Origin: Adhaeribacter arboris
GTDB lineage: Bacteria > Bacteroidota > Bacteroidia > Cytophagales > Hymenobacteraceae
DNA: 64,000 nucleotides
Reading direction: 5' to 3'
NCBI RefSeq assembly: GCF_003023845.1
Contig: NZ_PYFT01000001.1
Coordinates: 5,456,001 to 5,520,000 of the forward strand
A program made the translations under genes and the position numbers. The notes beneath the pieces are model-generated. The model was given only the letters and a program-made list of their open reading frames with translations, searched no databases and was not told where the DNA came from. Position 1 is the first letter of the stretch, and every line of letters begins with the position of its first letter. Positions 8,838-16,762 of this stretch are shown here, one piece after another.

Positions 8838-9419
8838 ATGAATAGTGTAGCTGTATTCTGCGGTGCTAATTTTGGTAGTAATCCCATTTATAAAATCAAG
8901 GCCCAGGTATTAGGAAAATTGTTGGCCGAGCGAAACATTAAACTGGTATTTGGCGGCGGCAAAGTAGGTTTAATGGGTGCTATTGCCGATAGTGTATTGG
9001 CGCACGGCGGAAGAGTAACAGGAGTAATTCCACAAAGTTTAGTAGACCGGGAAGTAGCCCATGCCGCGCTTACGGAATTGCACGTGGTACAAACCATGCA
9101 CGAACGCAAAGCTTTAATGGCCAGTTTAGCGGATGGCTTTATTGCCATGCCCGGCGGCTTTGGTACCCTGGATGAAGTTTGTGAAATTATCACCTGGAAC
9201 CAACTGGATATTATCACTAAACCCGTGGCCTTTTATAACGTGAATAATTACTTTAACTCGTTTATGCAGTTCATAGACGGGAGCGTGGCCGACGGCTTTA
9301 TCCGGGAAGAACACTGGGCGAGCTTGATTGTAGCGGAAGAACCGGAAGAACTATTGCAAAAGTTGCGAGCTTATACTCCGGTAACTGTCTGTAAATGGAT
9401 AGATTTAAATAAAGTTTAA
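8838..9419 (+). CDS. LOG-family protein (TIGR00730 Rossmann fold)
   Basis: The 193-residue protein has the LOG (lysine decarboxylase-like) fold. PGGFGTLDE is at 105-113 and the MHERKALM segment at 88-95, the two motifs that define cytokinin riboside 5'-monophosphate phosphoribohydrolases. Proteins of this family hydrolyse nucleoside monophosphates such as AMP-type cytokinins; the bacterial physiological substrate is often unclear. It converges on hemH with a shared terminator between. It lacks the pyridoxal lysine site of true lysine decarboxylases. Confidence 0.9.
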   Translation: MNSVAVFCGANFGSNPIYKIKAQVLGKLLAERNIKLVFGGGKVGLMGAIADSVLAHGGRVTGVIPQSLVDREVAHAALTELHVVQTMHERKALMASLADGFIAMPGGFGTLDEVCEIITWNQLDIITKPVAFYNVNNYFNSFMQFIDGSVADGFIREEHWASLIVAEEPEELLQKLRAYTPVTVCKWIDLNKV

Positions 9420-9454
9420 AAAGAAGACATCCTCGTGGAGCTGCCTTCTTTTTT
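9418..9454. terminator. Bidirectional terminator between LOG gene and hemH
   Basis: AAAAAGAAG pairs with CTTCTTTTTT around an 18-nt spacer between two converging genes, with T runs in both directions. Confidence 0.7.
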
Positions 9455-9480
9455 AAAATCAATCCTGCAGAAATAAAGTT

Positions 9481-10509
9481 TTAATGGCGTAAAATCAGCT
9501 GTTTCACGGCCTCTACCCATAGGGGACTAGAGTTTAAGCTTTCTACCAATTGCCAGTGTTTGCCGCCGGCTTTTTCAAACAGTTCCTTAAATTCGCTGCC
9601 TACTTCAATGGTGGTTTCCAAACAATCGGCCACAAAAGCCGGACTAAACGCCAGCACTCGCTTTTTCCCTTGCGCTGGTAAATCTTGCAGTAATATATCG
9701 GTATAAGGTTTTAACCACGGGTCTTTTCCTAGCCGCGATTGGAATGTAACGCTGTATTGGTCTTCCGTTAGGTTTAATTCTTTAGCCAGCAACCGCGAGG
9801 TTAGAAAACATTGGGCCCGGTAGCAATAGCGGTTCATTTTATGGTAGGTATCGCAGCAGGAACCTAGTTTACAATAATTATTCACGCTGCCTTTTAAAAC
9901 GTGTCGTTCTGGTATGCCATGGTAACTAAAAACCACGTGGTCGTATTGTTCTTTTTCTAAATACTTGCGGCCCAAAGCGGCAAAAGCCTGAATAAACAAC
10001 GGATCGTCGCAGAACGAACTGATAAAAGTAATATCCGGCACAATCCACCATTCCCGGACAATTTCCATTACTTTGTCCTGCACGGAGCCGGTAGAAGCCG
10101 AGGCGTACTGCGGAAACAAGGGTAGCACAATAATCCGGTCCACATATTTACTGCGCAGTTCTTCTAACGCACTCTGAATGCTGGGGCTTTGGTAGCGCAT
10201 ACCCAAAGCCACGTGGTATTTAGAACCCAGTTCCTCTTGGAGTTTATTTTTTAAATCTACGCTGTGGTACAACAAAGGCGAGCCGCGTTCTTCCCACAGC
10301 TCTTTATATATTTTGGCCGATTTAGGAGCCCGGAACGGAGCAATAATGCCGTTGATTAAAACAAAACGTTGGGGCGTGGGTATATCAATTACCCGCTTAT
10401 CCATCAAAAATTCCCGCAGGTATTTCCGTACATCACCCGTTTCAGGAGTATCGGGCGTACCTAAATTAACTAATAAAACCCCGGTTTTCCGGGTGTTGGT
10501 GTCATTCAT
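9481..10509 (-). CDS. hemH: Ferrochelatase
   Basis: HemH inserts ferrous iron into a porphyrin at the end of haem synthesis. The 342-residue protein carries VLLVNLGTPD near the N-terminus, GMRYQSPSI at about 103-111, the catalytic histidine in FSYHGIPERH (His197) and the SPAFVADCLET segment with Glu298 near the C-terminus. Cysteines cluster at about 213-234 (CKLGSCCDTYH and CYRAQC), which may reflect a bound metal or cluster; that is inference. The upstream gap of 366 bases carries paired repeat arrays. hemB lies 33 kb away, so haem genes are not clustered here. Confidence 0.94.
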   Translation of the reverse strand: MNDTNTRKTGVLLVNLGTPDTPETGDVRKYLREFLMDKRVIDIPTPQRFVLINGIIAPFRAPKSAKIYKELWEERGSPLLYHSVDLKNKLQEELGSKYHVALGMRYQSPSIQSALEELRSKYVDRIIVLPLFPQYASASTGSVQDKVMEIVREWWIVPDITFISSFCDDPLFIQAFAALGRKYLEKEQYDHVVFSYHGIPERHVLKGSVNNYCKLGSCCDTYHKMNRYCYRAQCFLTSRLLAKELNLTEDQYSVTFQSRLGKDPWLKPYTDILLQDLPAQGKKRVLAFSPAFVADCLETTIEVGSEFKELFEKAGGKHWQLVESLNSSPLWVEAVKQLILRH

Positions 10510-10530
10510 GTTTAGCGTTGCCGGTTTCAG

Positions 10531-10598
10531 GTTGCAAGTTACTAGTTGCTAGTTGAAAAGTTTGAAAGTTGAAAGGTTATAAAGTTGAAAAGTTAACA
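10531..10598 (+). repeat. Intergenic GTT-phased repeat array A
   Basis: Three 7-mers (GTTGCAA, GTTACTA, GTTGCTA) are followed by five 8-mers such as GTTGAAAA and GTTATAAA. It lies about 20 nt upstream of hemH and is the inverted counterpart of array B. Confidence 0.75.
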
Positions 10599-10680
10599 TA
10601 TGTAAGCCCAGCTTTGTTCTAAAATTTATCGGGCAACAAGCTTACGTGAAGAAGAACAACAAAAATCCAACAAAAAGCCG

Positions 10681-10688
10681 TACTTTTG
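10681..10688 (+). promoter_or_regulatory. Candidate era promoter (-7 element)
   Basis: TACTTTTG matches TAnnTTTG exactly. No TTTG is present at the expected upstream distance. Transcription from here would give era a leader of about 180 nt that includes array B. Confidence 0.45.
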
Positions 10689-10802
10689 CGCCCTCGTTGC
10701 CAGAGATAGAGGAAATTAGCTGAAAACTTTAAAATTTAAACGTTAAGTACTTTGTTGGAGTAAGAATTAACAATAGATAAAAATTCTCAGTAGTAACCCA
10801 AA

Positions 10803-10870
10803 ATTTCAACCTTTTAACCTTACAACTTTCCAACCTTCTAACCTGCAACTTGTAACCTGTAACCGTTAAC
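10803..10870 (-). repeat. Intergenic GTT-phased repeat array B
   Basis: Read on the minus strand this is a run of 7- and 8-mers beginning GGTTACA, GTTGCAG and GTTGTAAG. It ends 5 nt before the era start codon. Its minus-strand sequence resembles array A closely, so the two could pair across about 200 nt. Confidence 0.75.
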
Positions 10871-10875
10871 CAATT

Positions 10876-11766
10876 ATGAGCGAAAAACCACACAAAGCCG
10901 GGTTTGTCAGTATTATTGGCAAACCCAACGTAGGCAAATCTACGCTCATGAACGTAATGGTGGGCGAGCGGCTATCTATAATTACCTCTAAAGCCCAAAC
11001 CACGCGGCACCGGATTATGGGTATTCTTAACGGTGCTGATTTTCAGGTGGTGTATTCCGATACGCCGGGTATTATTCAGCCGAAGTACGAGTTGCACCAA
11101 TCGATGATGCGGTTTGTAAGTGCTTCTTTAGAGGATGCTGATGTTATTTTATTTGTTACGGACATTTACGAAAAGCACGACGAGGAGGAAATAATTAAAC
11201 GGCTGCAAAACGTAGAAGCTAAAATCCTGCTGCTGATCAATAAAATAGACCAATCTTCGGAGCCGGAAGTAGAAGAAAAAGTGGCTTACTGGCAAGATAA
11301 AATTAAAGCCGATCGCATTATTCCCATTTCGGCTCTGGAGAAATTCAATACGGACCAAGTTTTTAATTCTATTCTGGAATATTTACCGGTGCATCCGCCG
11401 TACTACGATAAAGATGAACTAACCGATAAGCCCGAACGTTTCTTTGCCGCCGAGTTTATCCGCGAAAAGATTTTCCTGAATTATAAAAAAGAAATTCCGT
11501 ACAGCTGCGAAGTAGTAGTGGAAGAGTTTAAAGAAGATGATACCATTATCCGGATGCGGGCCGAAATTATGGTGGAACGCAAAAGCCAGAAAGGCATTGT
11601 AATCGGCCACGAAGGTAAAATGCTGAAAAAAGTAGGCACCCAGGCCCGGCAGGAAATGGAGCAGTTTTTTGCCAAACAAGTGCATTTAGAATTGTACGTA
11701 CGCGTGCAGGAAGATTGGCGCTCTAACCCCAAAGCGCTTAATAAATTTGGGTATAACGATTTGTAG
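10876..11766 (+). CDS. era: GTPase Era
   Basis: Era is the essential GTPase that binds 16S rRNA and assists 30S assembly. The 296-residue protein has G1 GKPNVGKS at 15-22, G3 DTPG at 62-65 and G4 NKID at 122-125, then a C-terminal KH domain with VIGHEGKMLKKVG at about 245-257. The length is normal. The start ATG is only 5 nt after a repeat array and has no Shine-Dalgarno sequence. der follows 193 nt downstream in the same direction. Confidence 0.96.
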   Translation: MSEKPHKAGFVSIIGKPNVGKSTLMNVMVGERLSIITSKAQTTRHRIMGILNGADFQVVYSDTPGIIQPKYELHQSMMRFVSASLEDADVILFVTDIYEKHDEEEIIKRLQNVEAKILLLINKIDQSSEPEVEEKVAYWQDKIKADRIIPISALEKFNTDQVFNSILEYLPVHPPYYDKDELTDKPERFFAAEFIREKIFLNYKKEIPYSCEVVVEEFKEDDTIIRMRAEIMVERKSQKGIVIGHEGKMLKKVGTQARQEMEQFFAKQVHLELYVRVQEDWRSNPKALNKFGYNDL

Positions 11767-11800
11767 TTACTGGTTTTTAGTTGCTAGTTATTAGTTAAAA
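11766..11800 (+). repeat. Heptamer array C
   Basis: Five 7-mers in register (GTTACTG, GTTTTTA, GTTGCTA, GTTATTA, GTTAAAA) begin on the G of the era TAG stop codon. It faces array D in inverted orientation. Confidence 0.85.
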
Positions 11801-11812
11801 CCTATCATCTAC

Positions 11813-11840
11813 TAATAACGAACAACCAACAACTAGTAAC
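11813..11840 (-). repeat. Heptamer array D
   Basis: On the minus strand there are four 7-mers in register (GTTACTA, GTTGTTG, GTTGTTC, GTTATTA). With array C it forms an inverted pair separated by 12 nt. Confidence 0.85.
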
Positions 11841-11846
11841 TATGTG

Positions 11847-11944
11847 CCATGGAAGGAATACCGGCTGTAAACTGCCGGCCATGGATTTTAATTAATTTCT
11901 AAATCGGTTTCGGTAACCCGTCCGCTCCGGCACGGGCTGAAACC
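11847..11944 (+). other. Two structured hairpins in the der leader
   Basis: First hairpin: CCATGG at 11847-11852 pairs with CCATGG at 11879-11884, and CCGGC at 11861-11865 with GCCGG at 11874-11878, leaving one 8-nt bulge. Second hairpin: GGTTTC at 11906-11911 pairs with GAAACC at 11939-11944, and CCCGT with ACGGG inside. No T run follows either, so they are not ordinary terminators. They end 15 nt before the der start. Confidence 0.5.
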
Positions 11945-11959
11945 ACAAAACAAAGACGA

Positions 11960-13270
11960 ATGTCAAATATTGTTGCAATTGTGGGGCGCCCCAACGTGGG
12001 TAAATCCACGCTTTTTAACCGCCTGGTAGGCGAGCGTAAAGCCATTATGGATAACCAAAGCGGCGTTACCCGCGACCGCCATTACGGCTACGGCGAATGG
12101 ATTGGTAAAAATTTTACCGTGGTAGATACCGGCGGCTACGTGCACGGCTCCGATGATATTTTCGAAGGAGAAATCCGGAAACAAGTAGAACTGGCCATTA
12201 AAGAAGCTACCGTAATTTTATTTATGGTGGATGTAGAAGAAGGTTTGCACAGCCTCGACGAAGAGTTTGCCGCGGTATTGCGCCGCTCCGATAAGCCCAT
12301 TTACATTGTAGCCAATAAAGCTGATACCAACTTAAAATCGCAATTTATCGGCGATTTTTACGCTTTAGGTTTAGGCGAGGAAATATTCCCGGTATCCTCG
12401 GCTAGCGGCTCCGGCACCGGTGACTTATTAGACGAAGTGGTGAAGCATTTTCAGACCGAAGATGCTGAAAACCCCGACGAAGGTATTCCAAGATTAGCGG
12501 TTGTAGGCCGGCCTAATGTGGGGAAATCCTCGTTCGTTAATTTATTACTCGGCGAAGAGCGGAATATTGTAACCGATGTAGCCGGCACAACCCGCGACTC
12601 GATTAATTCCCGTTACAATGCTTTCGGGATGGAATTTATTATTACCGATACGGCCGGCTTGCGTCGTAAAACCAAAGTGCACGAAGATATTGAGTTTTAT
12701 TCGGTGTTGCGGTCTATCAAAGCTATTGAAGAATCGGATGTGTGCATTGTGATGCTAGATGCGACCCGCGGCCTGGAAGCGCAGGACATGAACATTATTG
12801 GGCTTGCCGATAAAAACCGCAAAGGCATTGTGATTCTGGTAAACAAATGGGATTTAGTGGAAAAAGAAACCAATACCATGAAAGAATACGAAGAGCAGCT
12901 CCGCGAAAAAATGGCGCCGCTTACCTACATGCCCATTATTTTTACGTCAGTATTAACCAAACAGCGGGTACACAAAGCCATTGAAACGGCTTACCAGGTT
13001 TACAAAAACAAAACGCAGAAAATATCTACTTCCAAATTAAACGATGTCATCTTAAAAGAAATTGAAGCGTATCCGCCGCCAGCAATTAAAGGAAAATTTG
13101 TGAAAATTAAGTACATCACCCAGTTACCGACGCATAATCCTACCTTCGCATTTTTCTGTAATTTACCGCAGTACATTAAAGAAAGCTACACCCGTTTCCT
13201 GGAAAATAAAATCCGGAAACATTTTGGTTTTGAAGGGGTGCCGATTAACATTGTTTTCCGAAAAAAGTAA
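11960..13270 (+). CDS. der: GTPase Der (EngA)
   Basis: Der is a double GTPase needed for 50S ribosome assembly. The 436-residue protein has a first G domain with GRPNVGKST at 9-17, DTGG and NKAD, and a second beginning at about residue 178 with GRPNVGKSS, DTAG and NKWD, followed by a C-terminal KH-like domain to residue 436. Length and order are standard. It sits directly downstream of era, an unusual pairing of two ribosome-assembly GTPases, though the 193-nt gap with repeats and hairpins argues for separate control. Confidence 0.96.
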   Translation: MSNIVAIVGRPNVGKSTLFNRLVGERKAIMDNQSGVTRDRHYGYGEWIGKNFTVVDTGGYVHGSDDIFEGEIRKQVELAIKEATVILFMVDVEEGLHSLDEEFAAVLRRSDKPIYIVANKADTNLKSQFIGDFYALGLGEEIFPVSSASGSGTGDLLDEVVKHFQTEDAENPDEGIPRLAVVGRPNVGKSSFVNLLLGEERNIVTDVAGTTRDSINSRYNAFGMEFIITDTAGLRRKTKVHEDIEFYSVLRSIKAIEESDVCIVMLDATRGLEAQDMNIIGLADKNRKGIVILVNKWDLVEKETNTMKEYEEQLREKMAPLTYMPIIFTSVLTKQRVHKAIETAYQVYKNKTQKISTSKLNDVILKEIEAYPPPAIKGKFVKIKYITQLPTHNPTFAFFCNLPQYIKESYTRFLENKIRKHFGFEGVPINIVFRKK

Positions 13271-13362
13271 ACATAATTTTAAATTCAGAAATAATTCCCT
13301 CCAGATTATATATACGTGGTAAAAGTTGATTTTTAGTAATTCATTTTAATATAGTACTACAA

Positions 13363-13393
13363 GAAAAGAGCCTCACTTAGGTGGGGCTTTTTT
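13363..13393 (+). terminator. Rho-independent terminator after der
   Basis: AGCCTCAC at 13369-13376 pairs with GTGGGGCT at 13381-13388 (one G-U pair), with a TTAG loop and a T run. Confidence 0.85.
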
Positions 13394-13518
13394 ATGCGTA
13401 TTAGTTCGGAAAACAATTCTGTAATAACTCCGTATAAACCACAAATTATATATTAAAAGGCTTCTATTAAGCTCAAAGAAAAGCGTTTTATAAAATCTGC
13501 CACCGAACCCTTGAAACT

Positions 13519-13707
13519 ATGAAAAAACTATTGTTTATGTTTATTGCGGCCAGCGCTTTTACATTTACTTCTTGCGAATCTAAACAGGAAAAAGCGGCCG
13601 AGGATGCTACAGAACACAGAGAAGACGCAGCTGAACACCAGGAAGAGGCAGCGAAAGATAATGCAGAAGCCTCAAAGGATAGTATTGACGCCGTTACTCC
13701 CCAGTAA
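13519..13707 (+). CDS. Small Ala/Glu-rich lipoprotein
   Basis: This 62-residue protein has a lipoprotein signal peptide: MKK, a hydrophobic core, and a lipobox ending TSC with Cys19. The mature part is short, highly charged and alanine-rich (AAEDATEHREDAAEHQEEA), which predicts a single alpha helix or coiled coil. A strong terminator directly follows, so it is a one-gene unit. Its function is not known; small envelope lipoproteins of this shape occur in Bacteroidota. Confidence 0.8.
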   Translation: MKKLLFMFIAASAFTFTSCESKQEKAAEDATEHREDAAEHQEEAAKDNAEASKDSIDAVTPQ

Positions 13708-13733
13708 CCAGCAAACGTAAATCTATTATGAGG

Positions 13734-13764
13734 AAAGGCCCGGCTTTATCGCCGGGCCTTTTTT
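13734..13764. terminator. Bidirectional terminator
   Basis: AAGGCCCGGC pairs perfectly with GCCGGGCCTT around a 6-nt loop, followed by a T run. It lies between the small lipoprotein gene and the converging hypothetical gene. Confidence 0.88.
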
Positions 13765-13805
13765 ATTGTTTCATCCGGAAAACTCGCTTTCCATTATTTA
13801 AGTTG

Positions 13806-14372
13806 TTAACCCAGTCTTTTTTGAATTAAAGTACTTACTAACTGAAATAACCGGCGAGGCTCCAGCGTACGCCAGTGGATTTCTTCCAGGTTGCCGCCAA
13901 AGTTAATGTAATAATCCAGGTTGTATTTTTTCATCTCTTCGAGAACAAAATCCTGAAAGTTAATAGCTACAATCCAGCCATCTTCCACGTCTTCAAACCA
14001 TTCTTCGTAATAACAATCATCGGAACCGTGAAAATTAAATACGTTTTCGCCGATTAAAATAAATTTCTGAATACCTTCCTGCACCATCGGGTCAATAATG
14101 TTCCGCTTTAGCTGCATAATATCGTTGTGCAGGGTATCATTCCACTCGCCGATAAATTCAATAATGCAAAAACGTAAATCGTAATCCACAAAAAGTATTT
14201 TTAAGAACAGCGTTTCCGATTCAATATCGTCCCACTGCGGATGGATGTAGTAGCCGTATATGGTATTCGTAAATTCCATTAAGTTATTCTCCGCGCCGAA
14301 AAGGGGGGAACGCGGGTCTTCAGAAGCACTGTAGGCCTCGATCCAGTTGTAAAAAGGCTCAATGGTATGCAT
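13806..14372 (-). CDS. Conserved hypothetical protein
   Basis: I do not recognise a named domain in this 188-residue protein. It is acidic and rich in aromatic residues, with no signal peptide or membrane segment, so it is probably cytosolic. Acidic aromatic stretches occur at about 42-60 (YIHPQWDDIESE) and about 115-135 (GSDDCYYEEWFEDVEDGW), and the C-terminus is basic (LEPRRLFQLVSTLIQKRLG). The coding frame is clear and codon use resembles its neighbours. A gene-free inverted-repeat unit lies upstream. Confidence 0.85.
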   Translation of the reverse strand: MHTIEPFYNWIEAYSASEDPRSPLFGAENNLMEFTNTIYGYYIHPQWDDIESETLFLKILFVDYDLRFCIIEFIGEWNDTLHNDIMQLKRNIIDPMVQEGIQKFILIGENVFNFHGSDDCYYEEWFEDVEDGWIVAINFQDFVLEEMKKYNLDYYINFGGNLEEIHWRTLEPRRLFQLVSTLIQKRLG

Positions 14373-14443
14373 AAAATGAGTAAAAATTTAGATAATTAAA
14401 TTTACTCATTCCTACTCAAAACCAAAAACGAGGTTTCTTATTT

Positions 14444-14483
14444 GAATCGCAGATTTACGCGGATAACACGGATTTAGCAGATT
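14444..14483 (+). repeat. Left arm of a 40-bp inverted repeat
   Basis: The arm starts GAATCGCAGATTT and matches the reverse complement of 14638-14677 at 33 of 40 positions. Shorter sub-units such as CGCAGATTT and CGCGGAT recur inside it at intervals of about 10 nt. Confidence 0.85.
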
Positions 14484-14637
14484 ATTTTCAGGGACACTTA
14501 AAAAATTTATTTCGCCGAAGAGCAACCATCTTTAATCTTCTCTCACTTAAAGAAGGATGTTTTATATGTAACTGTTCCAGGTTCACAAATTCTGTTCACC
14601 TTGTATTTTAAATCTTTACATTCTGGTTCTGATAAAC

Positions 14638-14677
14638 AATCCGCGAAATTCGTGTCATCTGCAAAAATCTGCGATTC
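14638..14677 (-). repeat. Right arm of the 40-bp inverted repeat
   Basis: This is the inverted copy of 14444-14483 with seven mismatches, placed immediately downstream of murQ. Confidence 0.85.
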
Positions 14678-14682
14678 TGATT

Positions 14683-15486
14683 TTACTTTTGGTATTGCTC
14701 AAGAGCTTCGCGCACGTTACCGTATCGCTTGATTAAGGCGGTGGCTTTTGCTTCATCAACCTTTAATTCATCCATCACCATCCGGATGGCTCGGTTTACC
14801 AATTTGTGGTTAGACAGTTGCATGTCTACCATTTTGTTGCCTTTCACGTGGCCGAGTTGAATCATGGTGGCGGTAGTAAGCATGTTTAAGGCAAGTTTTT
14901 GGGCGGTGCCCGCTTTCATGCGGGTGCTGCCGGTTACAAACTCCGGACCGGTAACGATTTCAACGGGAAACTCGGCCGCAGCGGCTACTTTTGAACCGGC
15001 GTTACACACAATGCAACCCGTAACAAGGCCATTTTTTCGGGCTGTTTCCAAGCCGCCTATTACGTAAGGCGTTCGGCCAGAAGCCGCAATACCTACCACC
15101 ACATCTTTATTTGAAATAGTGTAAGCTTGTAAATCCTGCCAAGCCTGGCTAAAATCATCTTCGGCAAATTCTACTGCCTTCCGGATAGCGGTGTCGCCGC
15201 CGGCTATAATTCCTACTACTAAACCGTGCGGTACACCATAAGTCGGCGGGCATTCCGAAGCATCTACAATTCCTAACCGGCCGCTGGTACCGGCCCCAAT
15301 ATAAAACAACCGGCCACCCGCCCGCATTTTTTCTACCACAGCTTTTACCAAGGCTTCTATTTGCGGAATAGCTTTTTCTACTGCCAGCGGTACGGTTTTA
15401 TCTTCCTGGTTAATATTGGTTAGTAGTTCGTTTACCGACATTTTTTCCAGATTATCGAAATGGGAGGCGGTTTCGGTAGTACTCAT
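14683..15486 (-). CDS. murQ: N-acetylmuramic acid 6-phosphate etherase
   Basis: MurQ cleaves the lactyl ether of MurNAc-6-phosphate to give GlcNAc-6-phosphate during wall recycling or MurNAc use. The 267-residue protein is a SIS-domain enzyme: FYIGAGTSGRLGIVDASECPPT at about 62-83 includes the catalytic Glu of SECPPT, IAASGRTPYVIGGL lies at about 133-146, and TGSTRMKAGTAQK is at about 183-195. It is slightly shorter than the ~300-residue enzymes at the C-terminus, as is usual in Bacteroidota. A heptamer array lies 6 nt upstream of its start and an inverted-repeat unit sits at its end. Confidence 0.94.
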   Translation of the reverse strand: MSTTETASHFDNLEKMSVNELLTNINQEDKTVPLAVEKAIPQIEALVKAVVEKMRAGGRLFYIGAGTSGRLGIVDASECPPTYGVPHGLVVGIIAGGDTAIRKAVEFAEDDFSQAWQDLQAYTISNKDVVVGIAASGRTPYVIGGLETARKNGLVTGCIVCNAGSKVAAAAEFPVEIVTGPEFVTGSTRMKAGTAQKLALNMLTTATMIQLGHVKGNKMVDMQLSNHKLVNRAIRMVMDELKVDEAKATALIKRYGNVREALEQYQK

Positions 15487-15492
15487 TAGTAA

Positions 15493-15520
15493 GTTTCAAG
15501 TTGGAAGTTGTAAGTTTATG
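15493..15520 (+). repeat. Heptamer array E
   Basis: Four 7-mers in register (GTTTCAA, GTTGGAA, GTTGTAA, GTTTATG) lie between murQ and the cytochrome b5-like gene, 6 nt from the murQ start codon. Confidence 0.8.
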
Positions 15521-15563
15521 AAAAAGGATATATTCATGGCAATGCAACCTTAGATTTATCTTT

Positions 15564-15809
15564 TTACTTTTTTAAACGGCCGATTATTTGAAATTTATCG
15601 AAGACGTAGTCAGTGTGCGGAGCGTCTTGCAGTTCTTCCGTTAAATCTTGCCCCGCCCAATGTTCGTAATGGTTGCCGCGGCTCCATAATCGTGATTTTT
15701 TTACATCGTAAATAGCACCTTTGTAAGCAATCCAGATATCATCGTGGTCTTGCCCGTTGCGTAAAGCTAATTGATTTTTGGTGTATTCTGGGAGTACCTT
15801 TTCTGCCAT
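15564..15809 (-). CDS. Cytochrome b5-like heme/steroid-binding domain protein
   Basis: This small protein of about 81 residues is a cytochrome b5-like domain: YTKNQLALRNGQD, DDIWIAYKGAIYDVKKSRLW and NHYEHWAGQDLTEELQDAPH. The histidine in NHYEHWAGQD and the one in DAPHTDYVFD are the candidates for haem or steroid contacts. I chose the internal ATG (protein start MAEKVLPEYT) rather than the upstream ATG at 15821 because the family starts just before the YTxxxL segment. There is no signal peptide. The ligand is not known. Confidence 0.85.
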   Translation of the reverse strand: MAEKVLPEYTKNQLALRNGQDHDDIWIAYKGAIYDVKKSRLWSRGNHYEHWAGQDLTEELQDAPHTDYVFDKFQIIGRLKK

Positions 15810-15970
15810 GAAGCAAAGCAATTATAAAAATAGCATAGTTACACAGCGGGACATAAATATTTTTAATTTAGCAAAAATATAATTTTTTGCTCGCAACTAG
15901 AAGATAGCTTTTCAGGTCATATGTTTAATGATACCTCCAAGATTTATCTGCTTTTCTAATTCAATGCGCG

Positions 15971-16726
15971 ATGAAGTTACTTTTAAAAAACATTAACCAA
16001 AGCTTTAGGTTGCTCGTTTGCGGGAGCGAATATTTATTATTAATCGTTTTACTTCTTCCGGCCAGCACAGCCCTGGGGCAGCAGATCGAATATTCCGGTC
16101 AGATAAATTCGGGATTATCCTGGTTTGGTGGTAGATCAGCAGCAAACAGTTCTAAAATTGTTTTAAACGATATAAATGTTCCCAATTATACTAATCATCC
16201 GTATGGTAAAAAACCAGGTATTTCGTACGGGGCTTTAGTGCAAGCACAAATAATTACAAACCATAAAATAGTATTTGGGGTGCAGACTGGTTACGAAGTT
16301 TTAAAGAGCAAAATAGATATTGATGGCTTCTTCAGTTCGAACTACAGATTATCTACCTTTACTGGCGGAGAAACTGTTTTAAGGAATAATTTTATTAATT
16401 TTCAACCCTTTTTCGGGTACAGAGTTAAGCAAAATAATTGGACGTTGGATATAACGGCAGGGCCTGAGTTTGGTTTATTTTTGAAAAGTCACGAAAAAGG
16501 ATTTGCTACTGAAGCTGGTGGTTATAAGTATACCACCGACTTAAAGCGAACCCATCCGGTAATGGATTGGCGAGCCTGCCTAAATGCTACCGCTTATTAC
16601 CGGAAAATAGGCGTGAGTTTAGGGTACGCGCACGGCTTAAGTAATTACCAGGCCAACCTGGAAGGGGCAGATTATGAAACTTACTCCCGCATAACCCGCT
16701 TCGGAATAATATATCGCTTTAACTAA
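15971..16726 (+). CDS. Outer-membrane beta-barrel protein
   Basis: The 251-residue protein has an N-terminal signal-like segment that ends near LGQQIEYSG (about residue 38). After it come alternating amphipathic strands and a final strand ending in aromatic FGIIYRFN, as expected of an outer-membrane barrel of the OmpW/PorT-like class. The signal sequence is unusually long, so translation may begin at a later codon. It is a single gene between divergent and convergent neighbours. No specific function can be assigned. Confidence 0.75.
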   Translation: MKLLLKNINQSFRLLVCGSEYLLLIVLLLPASTALGQQIEYSGQINSGLSWFGGRSAANSSKIVLNDINVPNYTNHPYGKKPGISYGALVQAQIITNHKIVFGVQTGYEVLKSKIDIDGFFSSNYRLSTFTGGETVLRNNFINFQPFFGYRVKQNNWTLDITAGPEFGLFLKSHEKGFATEAGGYKYTTDLKRTHPVMDWRACLNATAYYRKIGVSLGYAHGLSNYQANLEGADYETYSRITRFGIIYRFN

Positions 16727-16734
16727 TTTAATAA

Positions 16735-16762
16735 TTTAAACTTGTAACCTGCAACCTCTAAG
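16735..16762 (-). repeat. Heptamer array F
   Basis: On the minus strand four 7-mers are in register (CTTAGAG, GTTGCAG, GTTACAA, GTTTAAA). The array overlaps the stop codon of the arginase-fold gene at 16758-16760. Confidence 0.75.

Larger units (their letters stand above)
14444..14677. mobile_element. Gene-free inverted-repeat unit (MITE/REP-like)
   Basis: A 234-bp unit is bounded by 40-bp inverted arms (33/40 identical). The 154-bp interior has no ORF of coding character. The right arm stops 5 nt before the murQ stop codon. This layout fits a non-autonomous miniature element or a paired REP-like element; no target duplication could be made out. Confidence 0.5.
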
